Shown here: in pieces, positions 1-7,439 of the stretch | Numbering within the stretch: the stretch's first letter is position 1 | Layout of the letters: each line of letters opens with the position of its first letter | From: Gammaproteobacteria bacterium | GTDB taxonomy: Bacteria > Pseudomonadota > Gammaproteobacteria > GCA-001735895 | Assembly: GCA_003645435.1 (NCBI GenBank) | Contig: QNFD01000100.1 | Location: forward strand, 1-8,642 | Length of the DNA: 8,642 nucleotides | Direction: 5' to 3' | Position numbers and translations under genes: made by a program | The notes under the pieces: generated by a model | Seen by the model: only the letters and a program-made list of their open reading frames with translations | The model's database searches: none | Told to the model about the DNA's origin: nothing

Positions 1-198
1 GAGGTCATAAATATTGCTGTGCGGTTGCGCAAAAATATTCGCGTATAAACCAATCGTATGTAACAGCAATTCGTATCCGGGAACGGATCTCGAAATCATA
101 TCGCGAAACACACGGGCGACATTCTCATCGAATTCGAAAGCTTTTACATGCCTTAGCGGTTTCGAAAAAACTTTGTCTTTACTTGATTTATCAATCAT
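1..198 (-). CDS. cmoA: Carboxy-S-adenosyl-L-methionine synthase CmoA, N-terminal part (runs off the left edge)
   Basis: CmoA converts SAM and prephenate into carboxy-SAM, the donor that CmoB uses to make 5-oxyacetyluridine at the wobble position (U34) of certain tRNAs. Reading the minus strand from the ATG at 198-196 gives 66 open codons to the window edge. The peptide holds FDENVARVF, then [11 protein letters not shown], and ends in IYDL. These match from memory the E. coli CmoA N-terminus (FDERVAEVF, DMIQRSVPGY, VYDL). The cut falls just before the glycine-rich SAM-binding motif I (GCSLG in E. coli), so the catalytic core is not visible. A purine-rich AGAAAG lies about 9 bases before the ATG and is at best a weak ribosome binding site. 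tilS ends 79 bases upstream. CmoB would be the expected next gene outside the window; that is inference. The family call rests on N-terminal similarity alone but is quite specific. Confidence 0.9.
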   Translation of the reverse strand, partial: MIDKSSKDKVFSKPLRHVKAFEFDENVARVFRDMISRSVPGYELLLHTIGLYANIFAQPHSNIYDL

Positions 199-277
199 TT
201 AAAACATCTTTCTAGAATAGGAGAGAGAAGCGGTTATTAATCGCCTCACCATCTTCATGTGATATACGGGACAGAGC

Positions 278-1510
278 TTAAGTCCATAAATCGATCAGTT
301 CCCCATCAAGGTAAATTTGCGGCGTTAGCGCCCTCTTCCACGGCGGTATTTTATATTTCTGAAACAGTCGTTTGAGCCGATGACGATCCGGATTCGAGCT
401 ATTACCACGGCGCCGAAACTTGAGGCTAATCAATTGCCCGGAATCCTGCCTGTTGAGATATCGAATTATCGACTCCCGCTCAATGCGCAAGCCGATTGCC
501 TCAATTTTTAATAGCTGCCGACGACTGAAATCGTAGATCGCTTCGAGTATCGCGGGTTCGTCATGAGGAACCCTGAACAAACAGTGATCATAGATGCGAA
601 TATCATATCCGCTAGCGGCTATCATCGGCATCGCGTCATTGCGGGCGTTTAACTGCTCGATTAGCTCATTCAAGCGTGCCCGGGGTAAACTTGCCTGTCC
701 GAAAAGCCGCAGCCAGTATCGAATCACATTCTTTTGCCGCGGACGCGAAAGCCTGAGCATACCCGGGACAGGCAGACATTCGGTATTGCCCGGGTCGGAT
801 TGGAGATGCTGGAAATCCTGCGCTCCGAGTTCATTCAGCGCATCCTGTGTTTCCACCTGAATCGAAACCACCGAGCCGATTGACTCAAGGTATCCAGGCC
901 ATCGCGCTTTTAGTAATAGCATTACCCGGTTACGTAAATAGTTCCTGTTAAAACGGAGCGAAGAGTTGCTGGGATCATCAAACCACTCAAGTTCGTGAAA
1001 TTCGGCGTAACATAAGATATCTTTTCCCGGAACCTCGAGCAGCGGTCTCAGTAAAATCGATTGGCCAACTGGCCGGGATTTTGCAATTCCGCGTAATCCC
1101 GCGCTACCGGATCCCCTTAACACATTCAGTAAAAAAGTTTCAGCCTGGTCGTCGGCATGGTGTGCCGTGAGCAGGCAGTCATTTTTTCCTAGCGCATCCT
1201 CGAAAAGGTCATAACGAGCCTTCCTCGCCTTCGATTCAAGGTTCGCAGCCTTTGGATCCAGGTTTAAATGGCTGGTTTTGAGTGTCAGCTTGTATTCATT
1301 CACGCGGGAGCGACAGAAAGCCTCCATCTCCTGCGCCGCTTCTTGCAAGCCGTGATTGACATGCCAGACAAGAACTTTAAATTGGCGTGATTGCGAAGCC
1401 AGTAAATGCAAAAGAACAGAGGAATCGAGGCCGCCGCTATATGCCAGCACAACACGATCGATACCTGCTGGAATACAGTCGAGACAATGTTCTAGCCGCA
1501 TAGCAGGCAT
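278..1510 (-). CDS. tilS: tRNA(Ile)-lysidine synthetase TilS
   Basis: TilS attaches lysine to C34 of the CAU-anticodon tRNA-Ile in an ATP-dependent reaction. This changes its decoding from AUG to AUA and its charging from Met to Ile; the enzyme is essential in most bacteria. The protein has 410 residues, close to E. coli TilS (about 430). The N-terminal PP-loop ATPase motif SGGLDSS is at residues 25-31, VNHGL at 51-55, HHADDQAET at 117-125 and the LRGSGSAGLRG loop at 131-141. RPLLEV at 155-160 and FNRNYLRN at 187-194 are the usual family landmarks. The C-terminal TilS domain ends with a basic stretch and KIPPW at 387-391. The stop is TAA. The ATG at 1510 has no clear Shine-Dalgarno sequence; a second in-frame ATG at 1501 is an equal candidate. 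The gene lies 55 bases after accA, a neighbour it also has in other gammaproteobacteria, so co-transcription is likely. Confidence 0.97.
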   Translation of the reverse strand: MPAMRLEHCLDCIPAGIDRVVLAYSGGLDSSVLLHLLASQSRQFKVLVWHVNHGLQEAAQEMEAFCRSRVNEYKLTLKTSHLNLDPKAANLESKARKARYDLFEDALGKNDCLLTAHHADDQAETFLLNVLRGSGSAGLRGIAKSRPVGQSILLRPLLEVPGKDILCYAEFHELEWFDDPSNSSLRFNRNYLRNRVMLLLKARWPGYLESIGSVVSIQVETQDALNELGAQDFQHLQSDPGNTECLPVPGMLRLSRPRQKNVIRYWLRLFGQASLPRARLNELIEQLNARNDAMPMIAASGYDIRIYDHCLFRVPHDEPAILEAIYDFSRRQLLKIEAIGLRIERESIIRYLNRQDSGQLISLKFRRRGNSSNPDRHRLKRLFQKYKIPPWKRALTPQIYLDGELIDLWT

Positions 1511-1537
1511 TAGGGGGATTTCATCGGTCTAATAGAC

Positions 1538-1556
1538 TGCAGGAAGAGTGCCTGCA
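1538..1556 (-). other. Small hairpin in the accA-tilS gap
   Basis: The arms TGCAGG (1538-1543) and CCTGCA (1551-1556) form a perfect 6-bp stem around a 7-base loop. On the minus strand the stem is followed by GTCTATTAGACC rather than a run of T, so it does not look like an intrinsic terminator. It could be an RNA processing or stabilising element between accA and tilS, or chance. The inverted repeat itself is certain; the function is not. Confidence 0.3.
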
Positions 1557-1565
1557 TTGGTTTAA

Positions 1566-2525
1566 CTAGTTCTCGGTGTACTGACCATAGCTCATTAATT
1601 TCTGATATCTTTGGTCGAGTAGCTTGTCCAGCGGGACCGCTTCCAGGGTTTCGACATTTTCAGTCAAATTCCGATGCAATGTATTCGCAATCTGGTCGTA
1701 ATTGCGATGTGCCCCGCCCAGCGGTTCCTCGATAATCTGGTCTATCAATTTAAGAGAATGAAGTCGTTGAGCGGTAATCCCCATCGCCTCGGCAGCCTGG
1801 GGTGCTTTTTCGGCACTCTTCCATAGAATTGAGGCGCAACCTTCGGGGGATATGACAGAATAAGTCGAATACTGCATCATATCGATTCGATCGCCTACAC
1901 ATATAGCGAGTGCCCCACCGGACCCTCCTTCACCGATAATGGTACAGATTACAGGCGTTTTTAGTTCAGCCAAAACATATAAATTGCGTGCTATGGCTTC
2001 ACTTTGGCCACGTTCCTCAGCCCCAATCCCAGGATAGGCCCCGGGAGTATCAACCAATGTAATCAAAGGCATTTTGAATTTTTCAGCCATTTTCATCAAC
2101 CGCAATGCCTTGCGATAGCCCTCGGGACGCGGCATTCCAAAATTCCTCTTAATCTTTTCCTTGGTATCCCGCCCTTTTTGCTGCCCAATAACCATCACCG
2201 GCTTGCCATCGAGCCGGCCAATACCTCCGATCATGGGGTGGTCATTGGAATAGGTTCGATCACCATGCAAAGGTTCGTAATCGGTAAATATGCGATCTAT
2301 ATAATCCTGTGCATAGGGACGATTCGGATGTCTCGATAGCTGCGAGATCTGCCAGGGGGAAAGCCTGGAGAAAATTGTAGCGGTCAAACTTTCCGCCTTT
2401 TTCTCAAGCGTCGCAATTTCTTCCGATATATTGACTTCTGCGTCGTCGGTTACATATCGAAGTTCAGAAATCTTGGCCTGAAGCTCGGCAATAGGTTGTT
2501 CAAAATCGAGAAAATTGGGATCCAT
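1566..2525 (-). CDS. accA: Acetyl-CoA carboxylase carboxyltransferase, alpha subunit
   Basis: AccA pairs with AccD to form the carboxyltransferase half of acetyl-CoA carboxylase. It moves carboxyl from biotinyl-AccB to acetyl-CoA and makes malonyl-CoA, the first committed step of fatty acid synthesis. The 319 residues equal the E. coli length. The start [16 protein letters not shown] matches the family N-terminus, which leads into a helical region. The crotonase-like core includes KGRDTKEK (118-125), [10 protein letters not shown] (131-140), DTPGAYPG (159-166) and the oxyanion/CoA-binding glycine motif [11 protein letters not shown] (198-208), then [10 protein letters not shown] (223-232). 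The ATG at 2525 is supported by this N-terminal match, although no strong ribosome binding site precedes it. The stop is TAG. pyrF lies 48 bases upstream and tilS 55 bases downstream. Many gammaproteobacteria carry accA beside dnaE; here the upstream neighbour is pyrF. A possible promoter covers the end of pyrF. Confidence 0.99.
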   Translation of the reverse strand: MDPNFLDFEQPIAELQAKISELRYVTDDAEVNISEEIATLEKKAESLTATIFSRLSPWQISQLSRHPNRPYAQDYIDRIFTDYEPLHGDRTYSNDHPMIGGIGRLDGKPVMVIGQQKGRDTKEKIKRNFGMPRPEGYRKALRLMKMAEKFKMPLITLVDTPGAYPGIGAEERGQSEAIARNLYVLAELKTPVICTIIGEGGSGGALAICVGDRIDMMQYSTYSVISPEGCASILWKSAEKAPQAAEAMGITAQRLHSLKLIDQIIEEPLGGAHRNYDQIANTLHRNLTENVETLEAVPLDKLLDQRYQKLMSYGQYTEN

Positions 2526-2555
2526 GATTATCTACAAAATGCGGCGACTATGGAT

Positions 2556-2584
2556 AGTGTAACGGCTCAATGATTAACTGTCAT
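2556..2584 (-). promoter_or_regulatory. Candidate sigma-70 promoter for accA
   Basis: On the minus strand ATGACA (2584-2579; five of six matches to TTGACA) is separated by exactly 17 bases from TACACT (2561-2556; four of six matches to TATAAT). Transcription would start near 2549, about 24 bases before the accA ATG. The -35 box lies in the last codons of pyrF. This was found by eye with no scoring against background, so it is only a candidate. Confidence 0.4.
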
Positions 2585-3293
2585 CTAGGGAGCCTCTGAT
2601 CGAAGCATTAATTGCGGCCAGTGCTTCGCTCGGATTCGCGTGTTGCGTAATCGGCCGGCCAATAACCAGGTAGCTGGCGCCATCGGCGATAGCCTGCCGA
2701 GGAGTTGATACACGCTGTTGATCATTGCTATCCGATCCCTCGGGACGAATACCGGGAGTTACCAACAGAGGTGCGTCACCCAGGGTTTGGCGCAGACCCT
2801 TCGCTTCCCGGGCTGAACACACCAGGCCATCGAGTCCGGAATCTATCGCCAATTGCGCAAGTCTTTTTACAAACAGCGGAATTTCTTCATCGATTCCCAA
2901 TTCCTGCAGATCGGACTGAGACATGCTGGTTAACAGGCTAACCGCAATCAGGAAAGGTCGATGAACGCCGGCCATGTCTATGCCCTCACGTGCAGCCAGC
3001 AACATCGAACTACCGCCGAGTGCATGCACATTTACCATCCAGACGCCGAGTTGTGAGGCCGCGAATACCGCATTCCGAACTGTATTGGGTATATCGTGAA
3101 ATTTAAGATCAAGAAATACATCGAATCCCTGACCTACCAGGGTTTCCACGAGCCTCGGTCCAGCCCGGGTAAACAATTCCTTACCAACCTTGAGCTTGCC
3201 CAAATCGGGGCTAATTTTCGCGACGAATTCGAGAGCCTGCTTCTGCTCGGCATAATCGAGGGCCACTATTACCCGGGGGTCTATTTCTGTCAC
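2574..3293 (-). CDS. pyrF: Orotidine 5'-phosphate decarboxylase
   Basis: PyrF decarboxylates OMP to UMP, the last step of de novo pyrimidine synthesis, in the cytosol as a dimer. The protein has 239 residues, normal for the bacterial family. The catalytic set aligns with E. coli: Lys35 in LKVGKE, then Asp62, Lys64 and Asp67 in [11 protein letters not shown]. The phosphate-binding end is VTPGIRP (178-184) and VIGRPIT (210-216). The start must be the GTG at 3293: an in-frame TAA lies three codons upstream, and the next in-frame GTG would remove part of the first beta strand. GAGGAA at 3305-3310 (minus strand) is a good Shine-Dalgarno match but sits 11 bases from the GTG, a little far. The stop is TAA. 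lapB precedes it, as in E. coli. No yciH follows; accA does. Confidence 0.98.
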   Translation of the reverse strand: MTEIDPRVIVALDYAEQKQALEFVAKISPDLGKLKVGKELFTRAGPRLVETLVGQGFDVFLDLKFHDIPNTVRNAVFAASQLGVWMVNVHALGGSSMLLAAREGIDMAGVHRPFLIAVSLLTSMSQSDLQELGIDEEIPLFVKRLAQLAIDSGLDGLVCSAREAKGLRQTLGDAPLLVTPGIRPEGSDSNDQQRVSTPRQAIADGASYLVIGRPITQHANPSEALAAINASIRGSLDDS

Positions 3294-3316
3294 GATTACT
3301 TAAATTCCTCATCATT

Positions 3317-3358
3317 GGCCTGGAATAATACAATCTAATCAGTCACAGGCCTGACTGA
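3317..3358 (-). promoter_or_regulatory. Structured lapB-pyrF intergenic leader: hairpin with an alternative pairing
   Basis: On the minus strand TCAGTCA (3358-3352) and TGACTGA (3345-3339) form a 7-bp stem with a six-base loop, GGCCTG (3351-3346). The whole loop is complementary to CAGGCC at 3322-3317, just before the pyrF ribosome binding site at 3305-3310. The RNA could therefore fold as the short hairpin, as a longer-range GGCCTG/CAGGCC stem, or possibly as a strained pseudoknot. The bases after the hairpin are U-rich but interrupted (TTAGATTGTATTATT), so it may instead be a weak terminator after lapB. The pairings are visible; the regulatory role is inferred. Confidence 0.35.
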
Positions 3359-3394
3359 CTTTAGTTTCCGGGCTCTAAACCAGGTAGTTGTTAG

Positions 3395-4546
3395 TTACAC
3401 CGGTCTCATCGAAGACCAACGCCTGCAACTCGGACAGTTCCACTGAATCGCGTGGCTCTCATAACCACATTGTGAACAGTAAAATTCGGTCTTTTTATCC
3501 TTCATCGATTTCAAAAATGATGATAGTCCATTCCAGGTATCGGATAAACGGTTCGGATCGGATTTTTGCAAACGAAGGGCGAATTCGTAGGCCTCGAACG
3601 ATGGTGACTTTTCCAGCACTTCGGCCAGGAATTGATTCGCTTTTTCGACCTGGTTTACACTGATATAGTGCTCCATTAAAGCAATTGCGAGTCGGCTAGT
3701 GGGTTTATTATGATATTGATTCTGAAGGAATTTCTGGTATTCCTTCGATTCGTTAGCGAGCAGGTAAATTTCTCTGCCCGGGGTGATATATAGATCCATA
3801 TACTCAGGGCTATTTCTGATCAGGCGTTGAAATACCTTTTTTGCTGCATTCGTGTTATTCGAATCCATATAGTGTTTGATCAACAATAACCCTGCCCTTA
3901 CACAGGCAGGATCGGCATCGAGGGCGTTATCCAGACTCTCGCGTACCAGTTTGTTATCGCCGCCAGCAAAAGCGTGCTCCGCGATTTCACAATAACATTG
4001 GCTTAAAATAACGACTGCTTCCTTGTCTCCCTGATCGCACAATATTCGTGCGTACTCGACGGCTTCATGCCACGATTTTTCAGTAATATAAAGATCCAGC
4101 AGGTTACGATAGGCAGCCACGTCTTTCGGCTTCAACTGCGTCAATTCCTTGAACAGGTTCTCAGCACGATCGAGTAATCCGCCCTTTAGATAATCGTTAG
4201 CAAGTTCGGCGATTGCCATGTTCCTCTGGCTTCTACTCAGATTTGGTCGTGCCAGTAAATTTTGATGCACCTTGATAGCACGTTCCACTTCACCTTTGGA
4301 TCGATACAAATTACCCAGCGCAATATGAATTTCTATGGTTTCTGTATTTACCTTGATCAGCTCTGAAAAAATCTCTACCGCTTTTTGAGAATCGTCAGCA
4401 AGTAAATAATTGAGCCCCTTGATATAGGACTCGGAATAGTTTCCCGAACGGGAGTTGCCAGACTTATTTGCCGATGGCTTCCATCGACCGATGATCCAGC
4501 CGATTAGTATTGCCGCGAGGACTAGAGATAATAGCCAAATATCCAC
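3395..4546 (-). CDS. lapB: LPS assembly protein LapB (YciM), TPR protein with zinc ribbon
   Basis: LapB is an inner-membrane protein that works with the protease FtsH to set the level of LpxC. It thereby balances lipopolysaccharide against phospholipid synthesis. The protein has 383 residues (E. coli about 389). Residues 2-20 are one hydrophobic membrane anchor (start MDIWLLSLVL). Tetratricopeptide-type helical repeats follow from about 40 to 330, with ALGNLYRSKGEVERAIKVHQ (76-95) close to the E. coli sequence. The C-terminal rubredoxin-like metal site has Cys357, Cys360, Cys371 and Cys374, ending in CPSCRRWSSMRP. The start is the GTG at 4546: the open frame upstream has no ATG, GTG or TTG before an in-frame TAA, and the anchor begins right after this codon. 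No good Shine-Dalgarno precedes it, so translation may depend on ihfB, 69 bases upstream. LapA, its usual upstream partner, is absent here. Confidence 0.96.
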   Translation of the reverse strand: MDIWLLSLVLAAILIGWIIGRWKPSANKSGNSRSGNYSESYIKGLNYLLADDSQKAVEIFSELIKVNTETIEIHIALGNLYRSKGEVERAIKVHQNLLARPNLSRSQRNMAIAELANDYLKGGLLDRAENLFKELTQLKPKDVAAYRNLLDLYITEKSWHEAVEYARILCDQGDKEAVVILSQCYCEIAEHAFAGGDNKLVRESLDNALDADPACVRAGLLLIKHYMDSNNTNAAKKVFQRLIRNSPEYMDLYITPGREIYLLANESKEYQKFLQNQYHNKPTSRLAIALMEHYISVNQVEKANQFLAEVLEKSPSFEAYEFALRLQKSDPNRLSDTWNGLSSFLKSMKDKKTEFYCSQCGYESHAIQWNCPSCRRWSSMRPV

Positions 4547-4615
4547 AATGAGTTTAGCCAGGTAAGCAAGATGGGATTTAGATAAATTGTCGTGTAGTTA
4601 CCTTCAAACCTGAAT

Positions 4616-4921
4616 CTAGTTATTCGCCCGATCTCGCAATTCTTTTCCTGGCTTGAAATGAGGAACATACTTGCCTGGCAAATCCACCTTATCTCCAGAT
4701 TTGGGATTCCTGCCGGTCCGGGGTGGACGGTAATGCAGGCTAAAACTGCCGAACCCCCTAATTTCAATCCGATCCCCAGTGGATAACGCACTGCTCATCT
4801 TTTCTATCAAACTCTTAACCGCTAACTCGACATCCTTATAGGCCAGATGACCCTGGTTTCGAGACAGGTTGTCGATCAAGTCAGACTTGGTCAATGAAGG
4901 TACATCTTCTTGTTCTTTCAT
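4616..4921 (-). CDS. ihfB: Integration host factor, beta subunit
   Basis: IhfB pairs with IhfA to form IHF, a sequence-specific DNA-bending protein of the nucleoid used in recombination, replication and transcription control. From the ATG at 4921 the protein has 101 residues. TKSDLI starts at residue 11, where E. coli begins MTKSEL, so there is a 9-10 residue N-terminal extension. [15 protein letters not shown] (51-65) and [12 protein letters not shown] (66-77) are hallmarks, with Pro73 as the intercalating residue of the beta arm. [17 protein letters not shown] ends the protein. The ATG at 4921 is the simplest start. A TTG at 4894, immediately before TKSD, would give a protein of standard length, and a TTG at 4933 would be longer still. 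None has a strong ribosome binding site. A large hairpin lies just upstream. The position after rpsA is conserved in gammaproteobacteria. Confidence 0.97.
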   Translation of the reverse strand: MKEQEDVPSLTKSDLIDNLSRNQGHLAYKDVELAVKSLIEKMSSALSTGDRIEIRGFGSFSLHYRPPRTGRNPKSGDKVDLPGKYVPHFKPGKELRDRANN

Positions 4922-4939
4922 TATGACGCCCAATTAAGA

Positions 4940-4976
4940 ATCATTGGCGGGGAAAACCCGCGTCCCCGCCAATGAT
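4940..4976 (-). terminator. Large hairpin between rpsA and ihfB: terminator, attenuator or mRNA-end stabiliser
   Basis: A perfect 14-bp inverted repeat is formed by ATCATTGGCGGGGA (minus strand, 4976-4963) and TCCCCGCCAATGAT (4953-4940), with a 9-base loop. It begins 8 bases after the rpsA stop. On the minus strand the sequence after the stem is TCTTAATTGG, only modestly T-rich, so termination may be partial. The last seven bases of the inner 3' arm (CGCCAAT, 4949-4943) can also pair with ATTGGGCG (4934-4927), with one bulged G. That would make a rival hairpin ending 5 bases before the ihfB ATG. The stem is certain; its function is inferred. Confidence 0.7.
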
Positions 4977-4984
4977 ATCAGATT

Positions 4985-6658
4985 CTATGAATCCATTTTT
5001 TCTTTTAACAAATCACCAAAACTAGTGGTCCCGGAACCTGAATCATTACTGGATGCATAGTCTTTCAGGGCTTCCTGCTCTTCATCCGTATCTTTTGCCT
5101 TAATCGACAAATATACACTACGACCCTTTCGATCCATACCTGTTATCTTGGCTTCAATCTGGTCGCCTTCATTCATAAATGAACGTGCATCCTCAACCCG
5201 GTCATTGGCCATTTCAGAGGCGCGCAAGACGCCTTCAATACCATCCCCTAGATCGACGATAGCTGCCTTCGCATCTACCGAGATGACTGTGCCCGAAACT
5301 ATACTGCCCTTCGGCTTGTCAGCGATAAAGTTGGCGAACGGATCTTTCTCAATCTGTTTGATACCGAGGGAAATACGCTCACGCTCCGGATCGATAGAGA
5401 GAACCATCGCCTCAAGCTCCTGTCCTTTTTGATAATCGCGCACGGCTTCCTCACCGGGTTTGTTCCAGGAAAGGTCGGTCAAATGGATGAGGCCATCAAT
5501 ATTCCCGTCCAGACCAATAAATATACCGAAATCGGTAATCGATTTAATCTTGCCGGCAATGACATCGCCCTTGCTGTTAGTGGTGCCAAACTCATCCCAC
5601 GGGTTTTGCTTACATTGCTTCATGCCCAGGGAAATGCGACGACGCTCTTCGTCAATTTCGAGTATAACCACTTCAACTTCATCACCGAGGGTCACTACCT
5701 TATTAGGATTAACGTTCTTGTTAGTCCAGTCCATTTCAGAAACATGAACCAGTCCCTCGACACCATCTTCGATTTCAACAAAACAACCATAATCGGTAAT
5801 ATTGCTGACATGTCCAAATAGTTTTTGGCCTTCGGGATACCGACGAACGATATTAGTCCAGGGGTCGTCGCCCATTTGTTTCAATCCAAGCGATACCCGG
5901 TTCTTTTCACGATCGAACTTCAGCACTACAACATCAATTTCCTGACCGATCTCAACAACCTCGGAGGGATGCTTAACGCGTTTCCAGGCCATGTCGGTAA
6001 TATGCAGTAATCCATCGATTCCACCAAGATCAAGAAAGGCACCGTAATCGGTCAGGTTTTTAACAATACCCTTTACACTCTCACCTTCTTTTAGGGCATC
6101 CAGCAGTTTTTCGCGTTCTTCGCTAAATTCCTTTTCTACCACGGCACGGCGTGATACGACCACGTTATTGCGTTTTTGATCGAGTTTGATAATCTTGAAT
6201 TCAAGTTCTTTTTCTTCCAGGTAAGCGGTATCGCGGACCGGGCGCACGTCCACCAGTGAACCGGGGAGAAAGGCGCGAATCTCGCCTATATCAACAGTGA
6301 AACCACCTTTAACCTTGCCGGTGAAACGGCCGGTAATGATTTCATCTGCTGCCTGGGCTTCTTCAAGTCGGGTCCAGGCTCGCGCACGCTTGGCTTTTTC
6401 ACGCGACAGGCGTGATTCACCATAACCATCTTCAAACGAGTCCAGCGCAACTTCGACCGTGTCACCGATCTTGACGTCAAGTTCGCCTTCTTCGTTATAA
6501 AACTGTTCAACCGGAATGACACCTTCTGATTTGAGTCCGGCGTTGACGATGACAACATCGCGGTTGATATCGACAACTTCACCGGTGATGATTTCACCGA
6601 TGCGCATATTCATTTGAGTAATACTTTGCTCAAACATTTCCGCAAAATTTTCTGACAT
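4985..6658 (-). CDS. rpsA: 30S ribosomal protein S1
   Basis: S1 is the large RNA-binding protein of the 30S subunit that brings structured or weak-SD mRNAs to the ribosome; in enterobacteria it also represses its own translation. The 557 residues equal the E. coli length. Six S1 (OB-fold) domains lie at about residues 20-86, 104-170, 191-260, 276-347, 363-434 and 450-519. The central ones show the repeated GxVxxxxDYGxFVxxxGxxGLxH pattern ending in SLGxKQ, for example at 256-261, 343-348 and 430-435. The first two diverge, as expected for the ribosome-binding half. The acidic C-terminus ends KEKMDS. The ATG at 6658 is preceded by AGGA (6669-6666) at 7-base spacing, a clearer ribosome binding site than in E. 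coli rpsA, which is known for lacking one. The stop is TAG. The cmk terminator lies upstream and a strong hairpin downstream, so this looks like its own transcription unit. Confidence 0.99.
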   Translation of the reverse strand: MSENFAEMFEQSITQMNMRIGEIITGEVVDINRDVVIVNAGLKSEGVIPVEQFYNEEGELDVKIGDTVEVALDSFEDGYGESRLSREKAKRARAWTRLEEAQAADEIITGRFTGKVKGGFTVDIGEIRAFLPGSLVDVRPVRDTAYLEEKELEFKIIKLDQKRNNVVVSRRAVVEKEFSEEREKLLDALKEGESVKGIVKNLTDYGAFLDLGGIDGLLHITDMAWKRVKHPSEVVEIGQEIDVVVLKFDREKNRVSLGLKQMGDDPWTNIVRRYPEGQKLFGHVSNITDYGCFVEIEDGVEGLVHVSEMDWTNKNVNPNKVVTLGDEVEVVILEIDEERRRISLGMKQCKQNPWDEFGTTNSKGDVIAGKIKSITDFGIFIGLDGNIDGLIHLTDLSWNKPGEEAVRDYQKGQELEAMVLSIDPERERISLGIKQIEKDPFANFIADKPKGSIVSGTVISVDAKAAIVDLGDGIEGVLRASEMANDRVEDARSFMNEGDQIEAKITGMDRKGRSVYLSIKAKDTDEEQEALKDYASSNDSGSGTTSFGDLLKEKMDS

Positions 6659-6722
6659 GGAATGTTCCTGATAGATCTTGTAATATTGAAAGCCAGAATG
6701 GCCATCGCTACTACGGTTAATT

Positions 6723-6754
6723 AAAAAAACCCTGTAGATAGTGCATCTACAAGG
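6723..6754 (-). terminator. Intrinsic terminator after cmk
   Basis: On the minus strand CCTTGTAGAT (6754-6745) pairs with ATCTACAGGG (6739-6730), ten pairs including one G-T. The loop is 5 bases and a run of seven T follows (6729-6723). The cmk stop TAG (6749-6747) is inside the 5' arm, so a ribosome finishing cmk would cover the stem. It should separate aroA-cmk transcription from rpsA, at least in part. The rpsA promoter should then lie in the 64-base leader or inside cmk; I see no convincing -35/-10 pair in the leader. Confidence 0.85.
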
Positions 6755-7439
6755 ACTGGTTTTGCAGCTCCTCTTCGATATGGCTCATTACCAGGTCAGT
6801 AACCTGTTCAAGGTCGAGCAAACTCGAATCGACAACCAATGCATCAGAAGCAGGCACCAGCGGCGACTCGGTTCGGTTTCGATCCCTTTCGTCACGCTCG
6901 CTGATTTCAGTCCTGAGCCCATCAATATTAGCTGACATACCCATATTTATCAACTGCTTATAGCGTCTTAGGGCACGAATTTCGACTGGCGCGTATAAAA
7001 AAAGCTTAAATTTGGCTTCTGGAAATACAATTGTACCCATATCCCTTCCATCCGCCACCAGTCCAGGCGGTTTAAAACAGGCTCGCTGTAAGCCCAGTAA
7101 CTGCCGGCGCACGCCCGCGTAGGCGGCGATTACCGAGGCGGCGCTGCCGGTAGACTCTTGTCTGATTTGAGCAGAGACATCTTCATTGTCGAGGAACGGA
7201 ATACTCAGCTCTTCACCAGGCTCAAAACGAATATCCAGATCCTGTATCGCCGCCAGGACATTGGCTTCCTCGCTTAAGTCGACCTCCTGACGCAACGCGC
7301 TGAGTGCGGCTAGCCGATAAATGGCGCCGCTATCGAGCAGGTGAAAGCCGAGCTTTCTGGCAATCTGTAAAGCCAGTGAACCCTTGCCGGAGCCGCTAGC
7401 CCCGTCTATCGTAATAACATAGGGATCTGTTTTAGCCAT
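6747..7439 (-). CDS. cmk: Cytidylate kinase
   Basis: Cmk phosphorylates CMP and dCMP to the diphosphates using ATP, recycling cytidine nucleotides from RNA turnover and lipid synthesis. From the ATG at 7439 the protein has 230 residues (E. coli 227). The P-loop GASGSGKG is at 13-20, with Ala where most members have Pro. LLDSGAIYR (34-42) and the CMP-binding region including [11 protein letters not shown] (130-140) follow. The LID segment is ERDERDRNR at 181-189. A longer reading from TTG at 7463 is possible but unlikely, because [13 protein letters not shown] is the normal family start. AGG at 7451-7449 lies 9 bases before this ATG and can act as its ribosome binding site. The start overlaps the aroA end by 8 bases (ATGGCTAA), which points to translational coupling. 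The stop codon is buried in the terminator stem. Confidence 0.98.
   Translation of the reverse strand: MAKTDPYVITIDGASGSGKGSLALQIARKLGFHLLDSGAIYRLAALSALRQEVDLSEEANVLAAIQDLDIRFEPGEELSIPFLDNEDVSAQIRQESTGSAASVIAAYAGVRRQLLGLQRACFKPPGLVADGRDMGTIVFPEAKFKLFLYAPVEIRALRRYKQLINMGMSANIDGLRTEISERDERDRNRTESPLVPASDALVVDSSLLDLEQVTDLVMSHIEEELQNQSL

Noticed and set aside
14..202. A 62-codon plus-strand frame at the left edge
   Set aside because: The opposite strand encodes the clear CmoA N-terminus; the plus frame has no recognisable content.
199..277. Imperfect inverted repeat GAGGCG/CGCTTC in the tilS-cmoA gap as a terminator
   Set aside because: The stem is short with a wobble pair, and a CT-rich run rather than a T tract follows. 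I also see no convincing promoter there.
4522..4791. An 89-codon minus-strand frame that could have been lapA, with a hydrophobic end
   Set aside because: Most of it overlaps ihfB in another frame and its tail overlaps the start of lapB. It lacks the two N-terminal membrane helices of LapA.
5148..5821. Several plus-strand open frames (5148-5432, 5429-5821, 5460-5747)
   Set aside because: They are antisense to rpsA, mutually overlapping and without any family resemblance.
6659..6722. rpsA promoter in the leader, with TATTAC as a -10 box
   Set aside because: The hexamer 17 bases upstream (GCGATG) barely resembles a -35 box, so the call cannot be supported.
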